From assembly GCA_002748505.1 (NCBI GenBank), contig PDSN01000121.1:1-8340 (forward strand): DNA of 8,340 bases, in the 5' to 3' direction. Each line of letters starts with the position of its first letter. The stretch's first letter is position 1. This document shows, in pieces, positions 7,991 to 8,340 of this stretch. Under the pieces are notes generated by a model that was not told where the DNA came from, made no database searches, and worked only from the letters and a program-made list of their open reading frames with translations. The stretch is from Gammaproteobacteria bacterium. Lineage in GTDB: Bacteria; Pseudomonadota; Gammaproteobacteria; Pseudomonadales; Halieaceae. The position numbers and the translations under genes are program-made.

Positions 7991-8019
7991 ACGATAATTC
8001 CTACACTTATCTAAGTCAA
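7991..8019 (-). promoter_or_regulatory. Predicted sigma70-type promoter of the propionyl-CoA operon
   Basis: Reading the minus strand, TTGACT (8014-8019, 5 of 6 matches to the -35 consensus) is followed after exactly 17 nt by TATCGT (7991-7996, 4 of 6 matches to TATAAT). Transcription would start near 7984, giving a leader of about 85 nt before the ATG at 7898. It is the only convincing promoter-like pair I found upstream of the operon, and the short or overlapping junctions downstream suggest all five genes use it. No mapping data; inferred from hexamers only. Confidence 0.5.
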
Positions 8020-8027
8020 ACTGACTT
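8013..8027. promoter_or_regulatory. Inverted repeat overlapping the -35 box, candidate operator
   Basis: The plus strand reads AAGTCA, a 3-nt spacer AAC, then TGACTT: a perfect 6-bp dyad over 15 bp in the gap between two divergent genes. It covers the predicted -35 hexamer of the carboxylase operon, where a bound dimeric regulator would block RNA polymerase. The short arms and small spacer suit a protein site better than an RNA hairpin. I cannot assign a regulator family, and no regulator gene is in the window. Confidence 0.4.
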
Positions 8028-8049
8028 TAGTGGGTATTTCGTCACAGCA

Positions 8050-8340
8050 GTGCCCTACCAGCCCGACAGCTGTGCCGTATTTGAGCGTTTTCGCGATTTA
8101 CCTGGAGCCGCGTTGCTCGATAGCGCGCACGGGGCAAATCGCGCCGGCCGCTACGACATCATTACCGCCTGCCCCGATACGCAGGCGCCACATCCTGCGC
8201 GCAGCACTGACCTCAAACAATGGCTGGCGCAGGCCAAGGATTACCATCGCGAACACTGGGGGCAGCTGCATCGCCAGCTCAGCCACCTGCCATTTTGCGG
8301 CGGCTTTTTAGGTTATCTGGAGTACGAAGCGGGCAACGCA
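8050..8340 (+). CDS. pabB: Aminodeoxychorismate synthase component I (PabB), N-terminal part, cut by window edge
   Basis: PabB aminates chorismate to 4-amino-4-deoxychorismate, with ammonia from the PabA glutaminase, for p-aminobenzoate and folate synthesis. Only 97 codons are visible, covering part of the N-terminal anthranilate-synthase-I-like domain. Supporting motifs are LPGAALLDS (about 17-25), GRYDIITACP (33-42, the family's RYD-(I/L)-x-x-A-x-P element) and FCGGFLGYLEYEAGN (82-96, matching the GG-x-x-GYLxY-(D/E)-xG block). The chorismate-binding C-terminal domain lies beyond the window. GTG at 8050-8052 is the only conventional start in a frame open from 7933, and the resulting N-terminus (MPYQPD) fits pseudomonad-like PabB, but no clear Shine-Dalgarno precedes it, so the exact start is uncertain. 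TrpE is less likely because GRYDII and the GYLxYE spacing look PabB-like. It is divergent from the propionyl-CoA operon and functionally unrelated to it. Confidence 0.85.
   Translation, partial: MPYQPDSCAVFERFRDLPGAALLDSAHGANRAGRYDIITACPDTQAPHPARSTDLKQWLAQAKDYHREHWGQLHRQLSHLPFCGGFLGYLEYEAGNA

Noticed and set aside
7903..7992. A 29-codon minus-strand frame starting GTG at 7992 in the operon leader, a possible upstream regulatory ORF
   Set aside because: Its GTG overlaps the predicted -10 box and so lies upstream of the expected transcript start; it has no SD and no repeated regulatory codons. It would need reconsidering if the true transcript start were further upstream.
7899..8049. Cobalamin riboswitch ahead of a B12-dependent pathway
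   Set aside because: The gap is only about 150 nt, shorter than a full cobalamin riboswitch plus promoter, and I see no B12-box-like GCCACTG segment.

Overview
The window holds a compact minus-strand operon for converting propionyl-CoA to succinyl-CoA, and the start of a divergent plus-strand gene. In minus-strand order the genes are a biotin-dependent carboxyltransferase subunit (6165-7898), a large atypical biotin carboxylase/biotin carrier protein (3273-6137), methylmalonyl-CoA epimerase (2857-3276), adenosylcobalamin-dependent methylmalonyl-CoA mutase (711-2864) and the mutase chaperone GTPase MeaB (1-707, cut by the window edge). On the plus strand, from about 8050 to the end, is the N-terminal part of aminodeoxychorismate synthase component I (pabB).

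The gene order matches the pathway: propionyl-CoA + HCO3- + ATP gives (S)-methylmalonyl-CoA (carboxylase pair), which is epimerised to the (R) form, rearranged to succinyl-CoA by the B12 mutase and fed to the TCA cycle; MeaB protects and reloads the mutase. Such an operon would serve breakdown of Val, Ile, Met and odd-chain fatty acids. Coupling is tight: a 4-nt ATGA overlap (carboxylase/epimerase), an 8-nt overlap (epimerase/mutase), one sense codon between mutase stop and meaB start, and 27 nt between the two carboxylase genes. One sigma70-like promoter is visible ahead of the carboxyltransferase, with a perfect 6-bp inverted repeat across its -35 box.

The organism is probably a free-living proteobacterium, most likely a gammaproteobacterium: base composition is moderate, the MeaB and epimerase residues are proteobacterial in character, and the PabB N-terminus resembles pseudomonad-type proteins as I remember them. 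This is inference from recall, not a database match.

The three downstream genes are ordinary family members. The unusual part is the carboxylase pair. The 954-residue biotin carboxylase keeps most catalytic residues but has a diverged N-terminus, inserts in the ATP-grasp fold, about 220 residues of unrecognised sequence where other acyl-CoA carboxylases carry the BT domain, an EVMKM biotin site and a long tail. The carboxyltransferase lacks the Asp associated with propionyl-CoA preference. I see no mobile elements, CRISPR arrays, rRNA, tRNA or riboswitches; this looks like a metabolic core region.
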